Assembly: GCA_031268685.1 (NCBI GenBank)
Contig: JAIRWW010000208.1
Location: forward strand, 1-8,132
Reading direction: 5' to 3'
DNA length: 8,132 nt
Source of the DNA: Azoarcus sp.
Lineage (GTDB): Bacteria; Pseudomonadota; Gammaproteobacteria; Burkholderiales; Rhodocyclaceae
Shown here: in pieces, positions 5,878-8,132 of the stretch
Position numbering within the stretch: the stretch's first letter is position 1
Layout of the letters: every line of letters starts with the position of its first letter
The notes under the pieces: generated by a model
What the model was told of the DNA's origin: nothing
The model's input: the letters and a program-made list of their open reading frames with translations, nothing else
Database searches by the model: none
Position numbers and translations under genes: made by a program

Positions 5878-5927
5878 TTGGCAGCCGGCAGGGCAGGCAT
5901 GGCCAGCGCGAGCGTGGATTGAAACAT
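5847..5927 (-). CDS. Doubtful 26-residue ORF behind the nosZ terminator
   Basis: The frame begins MFQSTLALAMPALPA, which looks like the start of a signal peptide, and ends after 26 codons inside repeat copy B. It is preceded by a very good ribosome binding site (GGAAAGGAAAGACA then ATG), better than that of most genes here. It may be the stump of a gene, perhaps an earlier version of the downstream secreted protein, whose remainder was replaced by repeat sequence; it may also be a leader peptide or chance. No family can be recognised. Confidence 0.25.
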   Translation of the reverse strand: MFQSTLALAMPALPAAKKRTYLLPCI

Positions 5928-5950
5928 TGTCTTTCCTTTCCATTTACTCG

Positions 5951-5983
5951 TAAAAACCGGCGAAGGTCGTGGACCTTCGCCGG
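5951..5983 (-). terminator. Rho-independent terminator of nosZ
   Basis: Read on the minus strand, CCGGCGAAGGTC-CAC-GACCTTCGCCGG forms a perfect 12-bp GC-rich stem with a 3-base loop (5957-5983), followed at once by TTTTTA (5951-5956). It starts 19 bases after the nosZ stop codon. It should end most nosZ transcripts and so separate nosZ expression from the cytochrome and nosB-nosF genes. Confidence 0.9.
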
Positions 5984-6002
5984 CAACTCCCTCCTGCTTG
6001 GC

Positions 6003-8132
6003 TTACTTGAGCTTCTTGGCTCCGTTTTGTTCAAGATAGGTCTTGGCGCGCAGGCCGATGTCGGCGGCCTTCACCTGATACTGATAGACCTGTTCAGCCC
6101 AGAGATTGGCGCCTTCCCAATCTTTCTTGGCGGCAGCGGCTTCGTGCCGGGACTTGGCGTCGGTAATCTTGCCCAACTGGTCGGTTGCGTCTTCGACCAT
6201 GCTGACTACGTTCGGGAAGTCCTTGTAGTTAGTGCTGGTGATAAAGCCCACCACTGAGTCGATTACCGCCTGCGTGTCGACAATCTTCTTCAAGGTCGCC
6301 TGATAGTCCGCCTCGGTGTAGGAAGCTTTGGCGATTTCCTTCTTCGTCGGCTTCCAGTCCTTCGGCTTCACCAGCAGATAGCCTTGCATTTCAAGGTGCA
6401 GCGCCGAGCAGAACTCGGTGCAGTAGTACGGATAGACGCCTTCCTTGTCGGCCTTGAATTTCACCGAGATCGTCTTGCCGGGTTCAATGGAGGCATGGAC
6501 GTTGTAGGCGGAGATGGCGAAACCGTGCGTTTCGTCTTCAGCGCGTTCCAGGTTGGTGAGGTTGATCGTCACCTCGTCGCCGACCTCGACCTCGATGATC
6601 TCGGGCGTGATGTGCGAACGGATCAGGGTGCCATATACCGACACCTGATTGCCCTTGCGCACGGTGCGTTCCTCGCCGGCCCGCACTTTACCCGGATGAT
6701 CCTTGTCGGTACGGCTGTCGGTGCCAACCTTGTAGCGCACGCCCGGCTTGAGCTTGGCGGCCTCGATCGCCACAGCATAGTGCGGCTCGCCCAAGGGCAG
6801 CGGCATGTCGTAGATAAGCTGCATCTTGTTGTCGCTGATGTCGATGAGTTGGTGGTTTTGCGGATGCAGCGGTCCGACCGGGTTGAAGCGGTCGATGGAC
6901 AGCTTGTTCAGCGCCACCAGATAGCGGCCCTTTGGATTGGCCGAGTCGCCTTCCATCGTCATCAAATGGCCGATGTTGTAGTGCACCGAGATTTTGTCGA
7001 GCACTTTGCCGTCGCAGTAGTTCCATTTGGCGACTTGGGAGTCGACATAAAGCGAGGTGTAGGCCACGCACTGCTTTGAGTCGTACTGCGTGTGCAGGGG
7101 GCCGAGGCCGAGTTGCACCTGGGTGTGCAGCGCCTCCCGCATACTGATCACCGGAATACCGTAGGGGTCTTTCGACTCAAACTTGCCGGCTTTGATGGCC
7201 GCCTGGATTTTGTCGAAGGAATAAACGGAAACGTGGGTGTCGAGCTTGCCCGAGACGATGATGTATTTGCCATCGGGCGTGACATCGACGCCGTGCGGCG
7301 ACTTGGGTTCGGGAACCAGAAAGAGGATGCCTTCCTTGACGGCGGTATCCATCATCAGCACGTTGTGGCCGTTGATTTTCTGCGCCTTGCCCTGTGCGAC
7401 GAGTTCGGCGGCCTTCTTCCAGTTGATGACGTGAAGGTAGTCGGTATCCTTGGCCGAGCAGCCGGCTTCAAACGGCGGGCGGCCGTTTTCGATACCGCCG
7501 ACGTAGCGTTCGGAGCAGAAGGAGTTCGTAAACGACCAGCCATTGGACGGCCCTTTGCCGGCATCCGAAATATCTTGCGAATACGGCGGCAATTCAACCG
7601 AGAACGACTGTGCCGGCACGAGGCGTCCGGCTGCGCGGTCGAATTTCCAGTAAGTCATGCCGCCACGGTACTTTTCGTTGAAATCTTCGAGCGGATAGAA
7701 CTTTTTGCTTTCCAGCGGCGCCGCATATTGCGATGCCTCGAAAACATACTCGGTATCGGGTGTGACGAAAGCGCCGCCATGCTCCGATTTGTAGATCGGG
7801 TTGGCCACGATCTGCTTTGTCTCGAAATCGCGCAGATCGATTACCGCAAGGCGGGGGTTGGCCTTGTCGTTGATAAAAAGAAACTGGCCGTCGTACTGGC
7901 CTTTGGTTTCCGAAACCGCCGGGTGGTGCGAGTCGCCCCAAGTGATTTCCTTGCCCTCGATCCAGCCGCCTTTGAGAACCGCCTTGGATTCTTCGTCGTA
8001 GCCGTATCCTTGCCAGGGTTCGGGAGTGAAGACCGCGATGTATTTGAGAATGCGCATCGAGGGGATGCCATATACCAGGACTTGCCCTGATTGCCCGCCG
8101 GAACTGAAAGCGAGAAATTCGTCACGCTTGCC
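6003..8132 (-). CDS. nosZ: NosZ, clade II nitrous oxide reductase (N-terminus outside the window)
   Basis: Catalyses N2O + 2 e- + 2 H+ to N2 + H2O in the periplasm. The visible 709 residues run from GKRDEFLAFSSGG to the stop; the signal peptide is beyond 8132. The frame is open to the window edge, so the Met at 8057 is internal. Numbering from that Met, the beta-propeller carries all seven CuZ histidines: H44 and H45 (DSHHP), H93 (EHGG), H255 (SPHG), H322 (PLHTQ), H364 (NIGH) and H426 (EPHYA). The cupredoxin domain carries the CuA ligands H511, C546, C550, H554 and M557 in YCTEFCSALHLEM. This motif, with Glu-Phe between the cysteines' neighbours and Ser before ALH, is clade II-like (clade I usually has CSWFCHALHMEM). 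After the CuA domain there is a helical, Lys/Ala-rich extension of about 115 residues (565-684) without any CxxCH, unlike the C-terminal cytochrome domain of Wolinella NosZ. A terminator follows directly. Confidence 0.97.
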   Translation of the reverse strand, partial: GKRDEFLAFSSGGQSGQVLVYGIPSMRILKYIAVFTPEPWQGYGYDEESKAVLKGGWIEGKEITWGDSHHPAVSETKGQYDGQFLFINDKANPRLAVIDLRDFETKQIVANPIYKSEHGGAFVTPDTEYVFEASQYAAPLESKKFYPLEDFNEKYRGGMTYWKFDRAAGRLVPAQSFSVELPPYSQDISDAGKGPSNGWSFTNSFCSERYVGGIENGRPPFEAGCSAKDTDYLHVINWKKAAELVAQGKAQKINGHNVLMMDTAVKEGILFLVPEPKSPHGVDVTPDGKYIIVSGKLDTHVSVYSFDKIQAAIKAGKFESKDPYGIPVISMREALHTQVQLGLGPLHTQYDSKQCVAYTSLYVDSQVAKWNYCDGKVLDKISVHYNIGHLMTMEGDSANPKGRYLVALNKLSIDRFNPVGPLHPQNHQLIDISDNKMQLIYDMPLPLGEPHYAVAIEAAKLKPGVRYKVGTDSRTDKDHPGKVRAGEERTVRKGNQVSVYGTLIRSHITPEIIEVEVGDEVTINLTNLERAEDETHGFAISAYNVHASIEPGKTISVKFKADKEGVYPYYCTEFCSALHLEMQGYLLVKPKDWKPTKKEIAKASYTEADYQATLKKIVDTQAVIDSVVGFITSTNYKDFPNVVSMVEDATDQLGKITDAKSRHEAAAAKKDWEGANLWAEQVYQYQVKAADIGLRAKTYLEQNGAKKLK

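Overview
The window is the interior of a nitrous oxide reductase (nos) gene cluster. All genes are on the minus strand, so transcription runs from the right end (8132) to the left end (1). In transcription order it holds: nosZ (5' end cut off by the window), a small doubtful ORF, a di-heme cytochrome c gene, nosB, nosD, nosG, nosH and the first ~65 codons of nosF (cut off at base 1). nosB, the napG/napH-like pair nosG/nosH, and a CuA motif of the type YCTEFCSALHLEM place it with the clade II (atypical, Wolinella/Dechloromonas-type) nos systems. GC-rich codon use, cytochrome c4-like features and REP sequences with the core TTCGACAAGCTCAG suggest a betaproteobacterium, plausibly a Rhodocyclales relative. 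This taxonomic guess is inference only.

Region by region (right to left): 8132-6003 is nosZ, with all seven CuZ histidines and the full CuA site. 5983-5951 is a strong intrinsic terminator directly behind it. 5950-5674 is a non-coding leader holding a 26-codon ORF with a good ribosome binding site and three 21-22 bp repeats that form palindromes (operator-like). 5673-4960 encodes an exported di-heme cytochrome c. 4959-4662 is non-coding and dominated by a REP element followed by seven 22-bp tandem repeats. 4661-1 holds nosB, nosD, nosG, nosH and nosF, packed with gaps or overlaps of a few bases, apart from 57 bp between nosH and nosF; they look like one operon.

How they work together: NosH (membrane) and NosG (periplasmic Fe-S protein) probably take electrons from quinol. 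The di-heme cytochrome c is the likely carrier to NosZ, which reduces N2O to N2 in the periplasm. NosD with the NosF ATPase (and a NosY expected beyond the left edge) serves assembly of the CuZ copper-sulfur centre. NosB is a membrane protein typical of clade II clusters with no settled function.

The most unusual content is repeat structure. Two REP elements in inverted orientation flank nosB, and each is extended by its own tandem array on the same side of the REP. The array inside the nosD reading frame has a 24-bp unit (8 codons, no stops) and adds six octapeptides ahead of the NosD signal peptide. The non-coding array has a 22-bp unit. Imperfect ~44-bp direct repeats also bracket the cytochrome gene.
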